A stretch of DNA of 64,000 bases, taken from assembly GCF_036250735.1 (NCBI RefSeq), contig NZ_CP109430.1, positions 8,556,001 to 8,620,000 of the forward strand, read 5' to 3'. The DNA comes from Streptosporangium sp. NBC_01495. Its GTDB lineage: Bacteria > Actinomycetota > Actinomycetes > Streptosporangiales > Streptosporangiaceae. Both the position numbers and the translations under genes were made by a program. Below the pieces are notes generated by a model. That model was given only the letters and a program-made list of their open reading frames with translations. It had not been told where the DNA came from and did not search any database. Below, piece by piece: positions 24,431 through 34,392 of the stretch (the first letter of the stretch is position 1; each line of letters starts with the position of its first letter).

Positions 24431-25366
24431 TCAGGACCCCAACATCTTCATAGCGGCCGGGAAACTCAGAAAGATCACGAAGCCCGCGCAGAGCAGGAGC
24501 TGGGCGACGAGCATCGACTGGGAACGCTCGCCCGCCTGCCCCTCGATCTCGGCGAGCTCGCGGCGCCGCATGGTCGCGGCGCGGGCGGTGAGGGAGGAGC
24601 GGACCTTGGCGCCGTCGTCGGCGACCAGCCCGAGCGCGGCGGACAGGTCGCGCAGCTCGTCGACGTTGATCTCGTCACCGAGCTGGCCGAGGGCCTGCCA
24701 GGGGGTGATGCCGACGATCCTGGCGTTGCCGAGCGCCTCACGGATGCGGGACATCGCCCAGTTGGCCCCCTCGTCGTCGGGTCCCGGGCTGCCCACGGAG
24801 ACCGCCATCATCAACGCCTCCGGCACCCCCCGCCCGCCCGCGAGGTTCATCGCGACGAGGTCGAGGAAGGAGCCGACGACGTGCCGGAAGTCGCGGCGCA
24901 TCCGTGAGGCGTCCCGCTTGACCTGCAGGTCGGGCAGGACGAAGAAGACCCCGGCGACCGCGAGCGCCGCCCACAGCGGGACGGTGAGGGAGATGCCCCA
25001 CTCCATCAGCACCAGCCAGCCGACCAGCAGGGGGAACGCCAGCAGCCCGGAGACCGCCAGCAGCACCTTGGTGGCGAGGAAGCCCTCGAACGACCTGCCG
25101 AGCAGTGCGAGGTCGGCCCTGGCCGAGCGGGCCTCCCAGCCCCTGGCGGCGTAGAAGCGGGCCATCCGCTCGCCCAGGCCGCGCCGGAACGCGCTGACCT
25201 CCTCGTCGGGCAGGATGAGCCGAGCCCGGGGCGCGTCGGTGCCCTCCCTGGCGGCGTCGAGTGCCAGCAGGCGCGTCACCAGGCCGGGGCGGGCCGGGAA
25301 CAGCGCCCGCAGCAGCAGGAACAGGCCTATCCCGAGCACCGAGCCCGCGAGCAGCGCCTCAGTCAT
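24431..25366 (-). CDS. tadC: Tad secretion inner-membrane protein TadC-like (GspF family)
   Basis: 311 residues, two N-terminal and two C-terminal membrane segments around a cytoplasmic helical type II secretion F domain (VVGSFLDLVAMNLAGGRGV, LSAALGLVADDGAKV). ATG 25366 has GGAGGTGAGG just upstream and overlaps tadB by eight bases; the frame opening at 25378 has no ribosome site. Pairs with TadB as the platform over the TadA ATPase. Confidence 0.9.
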   Translation of the reverse strand: MTEALLAGSVLGIGLFLLLRALFPARPGLVTRLLALDAAREGTDAPRARLILPDEEVSAFRRGLGERMARFYAARGWEARSARADLALLGRSFEGFLATKVLLAVSGLLAFPLLVGWLVLMEWGISLTVPLWAALAVAGVFFVLPDLQVKRDASRMRRDFRHVVGSFLDLVAMNLAGGRGVPEALMMAVSVGSPGPDDEGANWAMSRIREALGNARIVGITPWQALGQLGDEINVDELRDLSAALGLVADDGAKVRSSLTARAATMRRRELAEIEGQAGERSQSMLVAQLLLCAGFVIFLSFPAAMKMLGS

Positions 25367-26246
25367 CGCGTACCTCACCTCCGGAGGGCAGGCCGAGCAG
25401 GCGGGCGGGCTTGTCGAAGCGGGCCAGGCGGCGCATCCAGGCGAACCCGGCGCCGAAGAGCCCGGCGACCACCACGAGCACGGCCTGGCCGAGCGTGTTG
25501 TCGTACTCCTCGACGTAGGAGGGGTTGAACACCACGAGCATGACGGCGAAGGCGACGGCCGTACCGACCACGATCTGCACGCTGCGGCGGGTGGAACGGC
25601 GCTCCGCCTCGACCCGGCGGCGCATGTCGAGCTCCTCGCGGGCCGACACCGCCAGCGCGCCGAGGACGTCGCGCAGGCCGGGGCCGCGCAGCTTGGAGTT
25701 GAGGATGAGGGCGGCCACGACCAGGTCGGCGGAGGGGTCGTCGAGCTCGTCGGCGAAGAGCCTGAGCGCGTCGGGCAGCGCCATCCTGGTGTGCAGGCGG
25801 TCGACCATGGACCGCAGGTGCGGGCGGAGCGTGGGGGCGGCCGCCCGGATCGAGGACGGGATCGCCTGCTCGAGCCCGGCCGCCCCGGCGATGGTGTCGC
25901 GGAGCGACTCGGTCCAGGCGGCCAGGGCCTCCAGCCGCCGCATCGCGGTCCGCTCCTCCGCGGCGCCGCCGGACAGACCCCGCCAGGCCACCGCGAGGAG
26001 CACCGCTCCCGCCGCCATGACCGGCCAGCCGGTCACCACGAGCACGAGCACCCCGGCGATCACCCCCACCGCGGACCGGGTGGACAGGGCGCGCAGGAAC
26101 TCGCGCCTGCCCGCCGTCCTGCCGGGGGTGGACGGCCTGGGACTCACCCCGTACAGGGAGAGGAAGAGCAGGAACAGCCCGGCGCCGAGCGCGAGGCCGG
26201 AGAGCAGCACCAGCGGGTCGAACAGGCCCTGCGGGAGGGAGGTCAT
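25359..26246 (-). CDS. tadB: Tad secretion inner-membrane protein TadB-like (GspF family)
   Basis: 295 residues from ATG 26246, which overlaps the tadA stop (ATGA). N-terminal helices, the F-domain region (WTESLRDTIAGAAGLEQAI; LVVAALILNSKLRGPGLRD; ELDMRRRVEAERRSTRRS) and C-terminal membrane helices fit TadB. Works with TadC in the inner-membrane platform of the pilus machine. Confidence 0.9.
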   Translation of the reverse strand: MTSLPQGLFDPLVLLSGLALGAGLFLLFLSLYGVSPRPSTPGRTAGRREFLRALSTRSAVGVIAGVLVLVVTGWPVMAAGAVLLAVAWRGLSGGAAEERTAMRRLEALAAWTESLRDTIAGAAGLEQAIPSSIRAAAPTLRPHLRSMVDRLHTRMALPDALRLFADELDDPSADLVVAALILNSKLRGPGLRDVLGALAVSAREELDMRRRVEAERRSTRRSVQIVVGTAVAFAVMLVVFNPSYVEEYDNTLGQAVLVVVAGLFGAGFAWMRRLARFDKPARLLGLPSGGEVRDD

Positions 26247-27544
26247 GCCCAGCCTCCCGGGTCGTAGCCGAAGTGGGCCAGTTCCTCCCGGCACGACAGC
26301 GGCGCGTGCGGCAGGACCCGGCCGTCGGGCGCCGTGGCGAACACCTCGGAGGAGAGCACCCGGCCGTCCACCCCGGCCACCTCGCGCACGCTCGACACGA
26401 AGCGGCGCAGCCTGCCGCCCACCGCGTAGTCGTTGCGCTTCTCGATGAACACCACGAAGTCGATCGCGCCCGCGATGAGCATGTGGGTGGCCTCGATCGG
26501 CAGGCGCTCGGAGGCCTGGAGCGCGTAGGTGGCGATGCGGTTGAAGACCTCCATCGAGGAGTTGGCGTGGATGGTCGACAGCGAGCCGTCGTTGCCCTGG
26601 GTCATCGCGTTGAGCATGGTGACGATCTCGTCGCCGAGGACCTCGCCGACGATCACCCGGGACGGGTTCATCCGCAGGGAGCGGCGGACCAGCTCCGCCA
26701 TGGTGATCTCGCCCTGGCCCTCGGAGTTGGGGAGCCGCTGCTCGAAGGCGACCACGTTGGGATGGAGCTCGGAAAACTGGTCGAGGCCGAGTTCGAGGGC
26801 GCGTTCGACGGTGATGAGCCGCTCGGACGGCGGAATCTCATTGGCGAGCGCGCGCAACAGGGTCGTTTTCCCGGCGTTGGTCGAGCCAGAAATCATGATG
26901 TTCTTCCTGGCCGCCACCGCGGCCGAGAGAAAACGCCCCAATTCCGGGGTCAGGCTGCCGTTTCCCACGAGGTCGCTGAGAAACACCTTGCCCAGCCGGG
27001 AACGGCGGATGGAGATCGACGGGCGCACCGTCACGTCCATCACGGCCGAGAGACGGGAGCCGTCGGGAAGGCGCAGATCGAGCTGGGGGTTGGCGGTGTC
27101 GAACGGCCTGCTGGACAGGCCGCTGTAGGCGGCGAGGATCTGGATCAGCTCGACCAGCTCCTCGTCGGACTCGGCCACCGGGTCTCGCATGAGCTCCTGG
27201 CCGTCGGCGTAGCCGACGAACACCCGGTCGCAGCCGTTGATGTCGATGTTCTCGACCTCGGGGTCGTCGAGCAGCGGCTGGAGGCGCCCGACGCCGAACA
27301 GGGCCGCGTGGATCCCCGCGGCCAGCGCCTCCTCCTCCTCGGCGGTGGGCGGCGTCCTGCCGACGCCGATCTCGCCGCGGGCGAACTCCTCCAGGATCTG
27401 GGCGATCAGGGCGCGGGCGAACTGGCGCTCGTCCTCGCCGGTCATCGGCGGCAGGCCACTGGCCTGGTCGAGGCGGCGCTGGTGGGCCAGCCTGTCGCCG
27501 ACGTCCTGCCGGAAGCGCTTCACCAGCGTGTGGTCGATGGTCAC
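26243..27544 (-). CDS. tadA: Tad pilus assembly ATPase (CpaF/TadA)
   Basis: Hexameric secretion ATPase that powers Flp pilus assembly. 433 residues from GTG 27544 (GTGA overlap with the tadZ-like gene). N-terminal helical domain, then PEVENIDINGCD, Walker A ISGSTNAGKTTLLRA, Asp box VERALELGL, Walker B RVIVGEVLGDE and the His box NDGSLSTIHANSS. All catalytic residues are present. The frame stays open upstream but that part is a shadow of the neighbour. Confidence 0.96.
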   Translation of the reverse strand: MTIDHTLVKRFRQDVGDRLAHQRRLDQASGLPPMTGEDERQFARALIAQILEEFARGEIGVGRTPPTAEEEEALAAGIHAALFGVGRLQPLLDDPEVENIDINGCDRVFVGYADGQELMRDPVAESDEELVELIQILAAYSGLSSRPFDTANPQLDLRLPDGSRLSAVMDVTVRPSISIRRSRLGKVFLSDLVGNGSLTPELGRFLSAAVAARKNIMISGSTNAGKTTLLRALANEIPPSERLITVERALELGLDQFSELHPNVVAFEQRLPNSEGQGEITMAELVRRSLRMNPSRVIVGEVLGDEIVTMLNAMTQGNDGSLSTIHANSSMEVFNRIATYALQASERLPIEATHMLIAGAIDFVVFIEKRNDYAVGGRLRRFVSSVREVAGVDGRVLSSEVFATAPDGRVLPHAPLSCREELAHFGYDPGGWA

Positions 27545-28362
27545 GGCCTCGCTCCGCTCGGCGGCTCGGCGGGCAGCCGGGCGGCCTGCTCCCGGGCGCG
27601 GAAGGCCGACTCCGCCGACTCCTGGGCGCGGAGCTGGGCGTCGAGACGGCCGCCCAGCTCCCTGGCGGTGCGGATCAGCAGGGAGCGGTCCAGACGCCCG
27701 CCCCACTGGCCGCGCAGCAGCTCCGCGCCCTTGGGGTCGTGCGCGAGCCCGCTCACGAAGGCGACGTGCCTGCCGGTGCCCGTGACGATCCGGCGCACCT
27801 CCTCGATGGTCGTGCGGTACTGGCGGGGGTCGGCGATCACGACCACGCCCACCTGGGGCTCGCGCGGCATGATCTGCAGGCGTTCGCGCAGGTGGGCGAC
27901 GTGATCGAGGCTGGCCCTGGTGAACAGCACGACCAGCGAGGCCTCGCTGGTCAGCTCGGCGAGCTGCGGGTGCCCGCCCAGGCGCCCGCAGTCGGCGAGC
28001 ACGTCGGCGTCGGGCAGCGTGGCCAGCGCCCGGCCGAGCGGCCCCCAGAGCCAGGTCAGCCCGGACGCCTGCTCGCCGTGGGTCAGCCCGGCCAGCACGT
28101 CCAGGCCACCGATGATCTTCTGGGTGTGCTCGTGGATCTGGTCGGGGTGCAGGCCCCGGCGGGCCGTGGCCCCCAGGGTGAGCAGGCCCCTGGCGGGGTT
28201 GAGCACGCCGCCGTCGGCGGCGGGCAGGCGGTAGGCGAGGTCGCCGCCCGCCGGGTCGCACTCGGCGAGCAGCACCGGGCGCGGCCAGATCGCGCCGAGC
28301 GCGGTGGCCGCCGTGGTCACGCCGGGCGCGCCCTTGTCGGCGGCCAGCACGATGAGCGCCAC
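27541..28362 (-). CDS. MinD/ParA-like ATPase of the Tad locus (TadZ/CpaE type)
   Basis: 273 residues. The N-terminus has a MinD-like, degenerate Walker A (AADKGAPGVTT), followed by LLAECDPAGGDLAYRL and DADVLADCGRLGG in the Walker B region. Such proteins place the Tad machine in the cell. It differs from standard TadZ by lacking an obvious N-terminal receiver domain. Sits between cpaB and tadA with one- and four-base spacings. Confidence 0.87.
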   Translation of the reverse strand: MALIVLAADKGAPGVTTAATALGAIWPRPVLLAECDPAGGDLAYRLPAADGGVLNPARGLLTLGATARRGLHPDQIHEHTQKIIGGLDVLAGLTHGEQASGLTWLWGPLGRALATLPDADVLADCGRLGGHPQLAELTSEASLVVLFTRASLDHVAHLRERLQIMPREPQVGVVVIADPRQYRTTIEEVRRIVTGTGRHVAFVSGLAHDPKGAELLRGQWGGRLDRSLLIRTARELGGRLDAQLRAQESAESAFRAREQAARLPAEPPSGARP

Positions 28363-28363
28363 G

Positions 28364-29065
28364 TCAGCGCGCTCCCGGCAGCTCGGCGAGGGCGATCTCG
28401 CCGGTGGAGGCGTACGCGACGATCTCCGGCGAGATGGTGCTGTCGACGATGATGGTGACCAGGCCGTTCGCCCCGGTCCTGCCCGGTGTGCCGATCTGGT
28501 GGACCAGGGCGCTCTGCGCGAGCACCCGGTTCTCCCGGTCGGTGCCGGCGCCCCTGCTCGGCACGTGGACGACCTGGACCCGGTCTCCGCGCTCCAGGGT
28601 GCCCGGTGTCTGGCCGGGTTTGAGCGAGAGGCCGACCTGCGCCTTGCCGGGGCCGAGCTCCCTGCTGGCGGAGACCACCATGTCGCGGGTGAGGAGTGTG
28701 CCGGGGATGAGGGTGACGCGAGCGAAGTTCTCGGTGACGCGGGCGCGCTGGGACCAGGCCACGTAGCCGATGCCGGTGTCGGCGATCTGGACCTCCTTCA
28801 GCATCGCCTCGGTGAAGGGCTGTCCGGCGCCGATCTGCTGGGCGACGGCGATCGCCGAGACGCGGTCGCCGCTGCGCAGGACGAGCAGGGTGGTGGCGAG
28901 GGCGCCGCCCAGGATGAGGAGGACGGCGAGGGCGGCGAGGGCTGGTTTGCGCTCGCGTGGGGGCACGGGAAGCTTGCGCGACGCCGGACCCGACAGGGTG
29001 CCCGCCGAGGTCTGACGCTCGGCGTTGACCGGGACGCGGCCCGTTGGCTTCTCACTGGTCCTCAT
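28364..29065 (-). CDS. CpaB/RcpC-like SAF-domain protein of the Tad locus
   Basis: 233 residues: Pro/Arg-rich tail, one membrane helix (ALAALAVLLILGGALATTLL) and an extracytoplasmic SAF domain (QQIGAGQPFTEAMLKEVQIA; RVTLIPGTLLTRDMVV). CpaB-type proteins bind the pilus assembly at the cell wall. ATG 29065 has GGGAG 11 bases upstream; ATG 29092 is an alternative. It opens the Tad operon, so the promoter should lie in 29066-29300. Confidence 0.83.
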   Translation of the reverse strand: MRTSEKPTGRVPVNAERQTSAGTLSGPASRKLPVPPRERKPALAALAVLLILGGALATTLLVLRSGDRVSAIAVAQQIGAGQPFTEAMLKEVQIADTGIGYVAWSQRARVTENFARVTLIPGTLLTRDMVVSASRELGPGKAQVGLSLKPGQTPGTLERGDRVQVVHVPSRGAGTDRENRVLAQSALVHQIGTPGRTGANGLVTIIVDSTISPEIVAYASTGEIALAELPGAR

Positions 29066-29627
29066 GGGTAGGGGGACTCCCAGAGTGATCATAAATATGG
29101 GGAACTACTGGTCGAATTTACGCCATTATGCGCACCATGCCGACGGGCCGTAGGACAAAAGCCAGGACCCATGCTCGTTTGATAGGAACACGTCTGTCAA
29201 CGCCGCTTCAGAAGAAAATGGCCGTTTGGCTAGATGACGGGAGACTTAACCGGGTGATAAGGACGGTAATTAACTCTCGTACCAATCACCCCAGCTTTTT
29301 CACCCCTCATTCCCGTGTGCGACGCGCTCCCCTCCGGGGGACCGGGCCGCCGGGTTCCGGATCCGGAGCGGAATCCGCCACTCCCCCCGGTTCTCCGAAC
29401 AGGTTTTCCACAGCCTCACATCACGGGCAGGTCACCGCCGAGAGGCCTCCACATCGCCAAATGCCCACCTAGAGCGGCATAACCGGTCAACACCCCCGGA
29501 TGGTTATCCACAGGTTTTCCCGTTTTCCACATACCGGTCGCGAGTCATGACATTGCCGCGAACACTCCCTCCGGGATGGTTTTCACTCTGTACGGTGGGT
29601 CCGGGGCCTGACCCGAGGAGAGCGGCG
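29066..29627. other. Divergent intergenic region between the Tad operon and the EssC-like gene
   Basis: About 560 bp with no supported gene and clearly lower GC than its flanks. It should hold promoters for the Tad operon (minus) and the FtsK/EssC gene (plus). The half near the EssC gene carries three DnaA-box-like nonamers (29404-29531). Confidence 0.6.
29404..29531 (+). promoter_or_regulatory. Cluster of three DnaA-box-like sequences
   Basis: TTTTCCACA at 29404-29412, TTATCCACA (the consensus DnaA box) at 29504-29512, TTTTCCACA at 29523-29531, all on the plus strand within 128 bp, ending 96 bp before the EssC-like start. No dnaA or dnaN gene is nearby, so this is not the usual oriC context. 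Confidence 0.5.
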
Positions 29628-32600
29628 ATGCGGATCATGCTCACCGTGCTCAGCGAGCACGCCGACCGCGATGTCGTGGTCGAGGGCGACGAGACGACCA
29701 CGGTGGCACGGCTCGCGGAGTCCCTGGCGGGCCAGGGAGGCGAGCGGCCGAGCAACGTGGTGCGGCTGACGCGCAGCAAGGCCCCGTACGGGCTGGGCCG
29801 CGACTCCGCCGGGGCCGAGCCCCCGACGCTCTGGATGGACGGCCGCCCCCTCGACCCCGCCGCCCCCGCGCTCGGCCTGCTCCGCGACGGCGACCTCGTC
29901 ACCCTCGACCGCTCCCTCGCGGTGGCCACGCTGGCCGAGGAACCCGGCGGGATCGTGGAGATCCGGGTGGTCGGCGGGCCCGCCGCCGGATCGGTGCACC
30001 GTCTCAGCCTGGGCGTGCACACCATCGGCTCCGACCCCGCCTGCGCGGTGGCCGTGGCCGACCCCCAGCTGCCCGCGCGGGCCGCGGTGGTGCGGCTCAC
30101 CCCGGACGCCATCACCGTGGAACCCGGGGAGGGCACGGCGCCCCTGCTGGACCGCGACCCCCTGGAGGGTCCGCTGCCCTGGCCCGAACACGCCCTGCTG
30201 AGCTGCGGCGGAACCGTGCTCACCCTCAAGGCGGTGGAGCCGCCCGACGCCCACCTGGACGCGCAGCCCGACGGCGGGCTGGCCTACAACCGGCCGCCCA
30301 GGTTCCGGCCGCCGGGCGGCGCTCGGCGCTTCGAGGTCCCGGCCGAGCCCAGGCGGGCCGAGACGATGCGGCTGCAGCTGCTCACCGCGTTCCTGCCCGC
30401 CGCGCTGGGGGTGGGCATGTGCATCGCCCTCGGTTCGTGGTACTTCCTGCTGTTCGCGTTCATGACGCCACTGATCATGATCGGCCAGTGGTGGAGCGAC
30501 AGGCGGCACGGCCGCAAGCAGTACCGCCAGCAGGTCAAGGAGTACAGGCAGCGGCTGAAGGTCTTCGAGGCGGCCGTGGAGCGCGCCCGCGCCGACGACG
30601 AGACCGCCCGCCGCGCCGCCGCGCCCGACCCCGCCGAGGTGCTGCTCACCGTGACCGGCCCCCGGCGGCGGCTCTGGGAGCGGCGCGACCACGACCCCGA
30701 CGCGCTGCGGCTGCGGATCGGCCTCGCCGACCTCCCCGCCGACCTGGAGTTCGCCGCAGAGCGCTCCGCGGCGATCGACGCCCCGCTGCCCGTCCCGCCC
30801 ACCTGCCAGGCGGTGCCGGTGGCGCTGGCCATGCGCCGCCTGGGCGTCGCCGGCCTGACCGGGCCCAGGAACACGACGGCCGGGGTGGCGCGCTGGCTGG
30901 TCGGCCAGGCCGCCGCCCTGCACAGCCCGCGCGACCTGGCGATCGTCGTCCTGTCCGCGCACGGCGACGGCGAGGAGCGCTGGAACTGGGTCCGCTGGCT
31001 GCCGCACTGCGCCCCGCGCGGCGGCGAGGACTGCGTGGCCCTGGTCGGCGCCGACCCCGAGGCCGCGGCCCGCCGGGTGAGCGAGCTGGCCGCGCTGATC
31101 GACGAGCGCCTCGGCGACGACGCCGCCGCGGGCCCCGCGGCCAAGCTGGGCCGCGTCCCGGCCGGCTGGGGCGACCTGGGCGGAGCCTCGGGTACGGGCG
31201 GGGCCGAACAGCCGTACGCCGCCCCCGTCTACGACGAGCGCCCCTACGACGTGCTGGTCGTGCTCGACGGCGCGCAGGTGCTGCGCGCCCTGCCTGGCAT
31301 GCCCCAGGTGCTGCGCCAGGGCCCCAGGGCGGGCGTCTACACCCTGGCCGTCGACGGCGACCAGCGGCTGCTGCCCGAGGAGTGCGCCACCGTCGCCGCC
31401 GTGGAGGCCGACGGCACGGTACGGCTGCGCGGCGGCGGCCTGGACGACCTCGGGGAGATCCTGGCCGACCAGGTGACGGCCGCCTGGTGCGACCGGCTCG
31501 CCCGCTCGCTGGCGCCGATCCGCGACGTCAGCCGCGACGACGCCGGACTCGCCCTGCCGGACTCCGCGCGGCTGCTGGACCTGCTGGAGCTGCCGTCGGT
31601 CTCCGGCGCGGCCCTGACCAAACGCTGGGGCCGGGCCACCGAGGCCGTGGTGGGAGCGGGCCCCGAGGGGCCGTTCTCCATCGACCTGCGCAGGGACGGG
31701 CCGCACGCGCTCATCGCGGGCACCACGGGCGCGGGCAAGTCCGAGCTGCTGCAGACCCTGATCTGCTCGCTCGCGGTGGCCAACCGGCCGGACGAGATGA
31801 CGTTCGTGCTCATCGACTACAAGGGCGGCGCCGCGTTCAAGGAGTGCGTGCGGCTGCCGCACACGGTGGGCATGGTCAGCGACCTCGACGGCCACCTGAC
31901 CCAGCGGGCCCTGGCCTCGCTGGCCGCGGAGATCCGCCGCCGCGAGCGCCTGCTGCTGGCCGCGGGGGCGAAGGACATCGAGGACTACCACGAGCTGCGC
32001 GACGCCCGCACGGCCCGCGCCTCCCGCGACCTGCTCGTCGCCGGAGGCGGCACGCAGGCCAGGCCGCCGCGCGGACGCGCCGCGTCTTCTGTGTCCTCTG
32101 TGTCCTCTGTGTCCCCGGCGTCCCTGGAGCCCCCGCCCCCGCTGCCTCGGCTGGTGCTGGTCATCGACGAGTTCGCGGCCATGGTCAGCGAGCTGCCCGA
32201 CTTCATGACCGGACTGGTCGACATCGCCAGGCGGGGACGCTCGCTGGGCATCCACCTCATCCTCGCCACCCAGCGGCCCGGCGGCGTGGTGACCGCCGAC
32301 ATCCAGGCCAACACCTCCCTGCGGATCGCCCTGCGGGTCACCGAGGCGTCGGAGTCGGCCGACGTCATCGGCCGCCCCGACGCCTCGTACATCCCCAAAT
32401 CCGCTCCCGGCCGGTGCTACGTGAAGTCGGGCGCGGGGGCGGCGACGGCCGTGCAGACCGCGCGGATCGGCGGCCGGAGCCCCGGCGCCTCGGGCGGCGA
32501 GGTGAGGGTACGGGTGACGGAGGTCGGGTGGCAGACCCTGGGGCACCCCAGGCCGGTCCACGCCGGGGCCGAGAGCGGCCACGTCACCGACCTGTCCCTG

Positions 32601-34253
32601 CTCGTCGACGCCCTGGTCGAGGCGGCCCGCCTCACCGGGGTCGCGGAGCAGCCGAGTCCCTGGCTCGAACCGCTTCCCGACCTCGTGACCGTCCCCGTCC
32701 TCCCGGTCACGCCCGTGCTGCCCGGTGACGCGCCCGGCGGGCTGCCGTACCGGGCGGGGGTCGAGGAGGTGCCGCCGCTGGCCTTCGGGATCACCGACCT
32801 GCCCTGGGCGCAGGACCGGCGGGCGCTGGCGCTCGACCTCGCCCACGGGGGGCACCTGCTCGTCGCGGGCGCCTCGCGCAGCGGGCGGTCCACCGCGCTG
32901 CGCACGCTGGCGGGGGCGATCGCCGCCGGAGCCTCCCCCGACGACGTGCACGTGCACGCGATCGACTGCGGCTCGGGGTCGCTGCTGCCCCTGATGGCGA
33001 TGCCGCACTGCGGAGCGGTGGTGACCCGCGACCAGCTCGACCGGGTCGAGCGGCTGCTGACCCGGCTCCGCGCGGAGGTGGGGCGGCGCCAGCAACTCCT
33101 CGCCGAGGCCGGGTACGCCTCGCTGGCCGAGTTGCGCGCCGCCGCGGACGGGCCGCGGCTGCCGTGGCTGGTCCTGATGCTCGACCGGTGGGAGGGGTTC
33201 GTCGCCGCGTTCGAGGCGTACGACTACGGGCGGCTGATCGAGTCGCTGATGCAGCTGTTGCGCGAGGGCCCCGCGGTGGGGCTGCGGGCCGTGGTGACCG
33301 GCGACAGGTCGGCGCTGATCGGACAGATCTCCACGGTCTTCGACGACCGGCTGATCCTGCGGCTCGCCGACCCCTCCGACTACGGCCTCGCCGGGATGCC
33401 CGTCAAGGACCTGCCCGCGACCCTCGCGCCGGGCCGCGCGCTGTCGACCGGCGAGCACGGCACGACCGAGAGCCAGATCGCGCTGCTCTGCGACGACCCC
33501 TCGGGACCCGCGCAGGTCGCCGCGCTCCAGGCGCTGGCCCGCTCGGCGCCGGAGATCACCGCCGACCCGCCGATGCGGGTGGACGCGCTGCCGATGCGCG
33601 TCACCGCGGCGCAGGTCCTGGACCTGGTGCCCTCCTTCCGGCCCCCGTCCCCGCTGTGGGCGCTGCTCGGCGCCGGAGGCGACTCGCTGACACCGCTCGG
33701 CGTCGACCTGCTCGCCCACGGCCCCGCCGCGGTCGTCGCGGGCCCGCCCAGGTCGGGCAGGTCCACGGCGCTGCTGACCGCCACCCACTCGCTGCTCTCC
33801 CACGGCACCCCCACGGTCCTCGTGACCCCCCGGCGCAGCCCGCTGTGCACCCTGGTGGACACCCCGGGCGTGCTGGCCGTGCTGGACGCGGGCGGCGACC
33901 TGCACGAGGCCGTCGCGGGGCAGGACCGCTACGTCGTGATCGTCGACGACGCCGAGCTGATCTCCCCCGACTCCCCCCTGGGCACCGCGCTGGAGCAGGT
34001 GCTGCGGAGCGGCAGGGACGGCGAGCACGGCATGATCATCGGCGGCACCACCGGCGACCTGACCACCGCCTACCGGGGTTTCGCGGCCGAGGCCCGCAAG
34101 GGCCGCACGGGCCTGCTGCTGTCGGTCCAGAGCCCCGCCGACGGCGACCTGTTCACCGTCCGCCTGCCCCGCGGCGCGGTCGGCGGCCCTCCCGGCCGCG
34201 GCCTGCTGGTGACCCTGGGCTCGGTGGTCCCCGTCCAGGCCGCCGTCACCTGA
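29628..34253 (+). CDS. EssC/EccC-like type VII secretion FtsK/SpoIIIE ATPase with FHA domain
   Basis: 1541 residues. Order: ubiquitin-like region (1-90), FHA domain (about 105-175, HTIGSDPACAVAVADPQLP), two membrane helices (about 250-290), then three P-loop modules. Only the first has a normal Walker A (GTTGAGKSELL, near residue 700) with Walker B LVLVIDEFAAM; the second (ASRSGRSTALR, near 1080) and third (PPRSGRSTALL, near 1370) carry Arg for Lys. FHA plus three FtsK units is the layout of Firmicutes EssC rather than mycobacterial EccC. ATG 29628 follows GAGGAGAG. It would drive export of WXG100 proteins such as the convergent one at 34439. A Ser/Val repeat lies inside the first ATPase. Confidence 0.9.
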   Translation: MRIMLTVLSEHADRDVVVEGDETTTVARLAESLAGQGGERPSNVVRLTRSKAPYGLGRDSAGAEPPTLWMDGRPLDPAAPALGLLRDGDLVTLDRSLAVATLAEEPGGIVEIRVVGGPAAGSVHRLSLGVHTIGSDPACAVAVADPQLPARAAVVRLTPDAITVEPGEGTAPLLDRDPLEGPLPWPEHALLSCGGTVLTLKAVEPPDAHLDAQPDGGLAYNRPPRFRPPGGARRFEVPAEPRRAETMRLQLLTAFLPAALGVGMCIALGSWYFLLFAFMTPLIMIGQWWSDRRHGRKQYRQQVKEYRQRLKVFEAAVERARADDETARRAAAPDPAEVLLTVTGPRRRLWERRDHDPDALRLRIGLADLPADLEFAAERSAAIDAPLPVPPTCQAVPVALAMRRLGVAGLTGPRNTTAGVARWLVGQAAALHSPRDLAIVVLSAHGDGEERWNWVRWLPHCAPRGGEDCVALVGADPEAAARRVSELAALIDERLGDDAAAGPAAKLGRVPAGWGDLGGASGTGGAEQPYAAPVYDERPYDVLVVLDGAQVLRALPGMPQVLRQGPRAGVYTLAVDGDQRLLPEECATVAAVEADGTVRLRGGGLDDLGEILADQVTAAWCDRLARSLAPIRDVSRDDAGLALPDSARLLDLLELPSVSGAALTKRWGRATEAVVGAGPEGPFSIDLRRDGPHALIAGTTGAGKSELLQTLICSLAVANRPDEMTFVLIDYKGGAAFKECVRLPHTVGMVSDLDGHLTQRALASLAAEIRRRERLLLAAGAKDIEDYHELRDARTARASRDLLVAGGGTQARPPRGRAASSVSSVSSVSPASLEPPPPLPRLVLVIDEFAAMVSELPDFMTGLVDIARRGRSLGIHLILATQRPGGVVTADIQANTSLRIALRVTEASESADVIGRPDASYIPKSAPGRCYVKSGAGAATAVQTARIGGRSPGASGGEVRVRVTEVGWQTLGHPRPVHAGAESGHVTDLSLLVDALVEAARLTGVAEQPSPWLEPLPDLVTVPVLPVTPVLPGDAPGGLPYRAGVEEVPPLAFGITDLPWAQDRRALALDLAHGGHLLVAGASRSGRSTALRTLAGAIAAGASPDDVHVHAIDCGSGSLLPLMAMPHCGAVVTRDQLDRVERLLTRLRAEVGRRQQLLAEAGYASLAELRAAADGPRLPWLVLMLDRWEGFVAAFEAYDYGRLIESLMQLLREGPAVGLRAVVTGDRSALIGQISTVFDDRLILRLADPSDYGLAGMPVKDLPATLAPGRALSTGEHGTTESQIALLCDDPSGPAQVAALQALARSAPEITADPPMRVDALPMRVTAAQVLDLVPSFRPPSPLWALLGAGGDSLTPLGVDLLAHGPAAVVAGPPRSGRSTALLTATHSLLSHGTPTVLVTPRRSPLCTLVDTPGVLAVLDAGGDLHEAVAGQDRYVVIVDDAELISPDSPLGTALEQVLRSGRDGEHGMIIGGTTGDLTTAYRGFAAEARKGRTGLLLSVQSPADGDLFTVRLPRGAVGGPPGRGLLVTLGSVVPVQAAVT

Positions 34254-34392
34254 GAGGCCGCCGACACACGCCGCCCCGCGCGGCCCCCCGCCGTCCCGTG
34301 CCTTCCTGGCGCCCCCTCCGCCGCCCCGCGCCGTCCGGTGTCGTCCTCCGCCGCTCCCCACCGTTCTGTGCCGTTCTGTGCCGTCAACGAGA

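Noticed and set aside
26273..27904. 543-codon plus-strand frame opposite tadA
   Set aside because: Complement of TadA, whose catalytic motifs are complete.
29404..29531. Chromosomal replication origin
   Set aside because: Only three boxes and no dnaA, dnaN, rpmH or recF nearby; kept only as a DnaA-box cluster.
29583..34361. 1592-codon minus-strand frame opposite the EssC-like gene
   Set aside because: Shadow of the FtsK gene; the sense strand has P-loops and FHA features, the antisense none.
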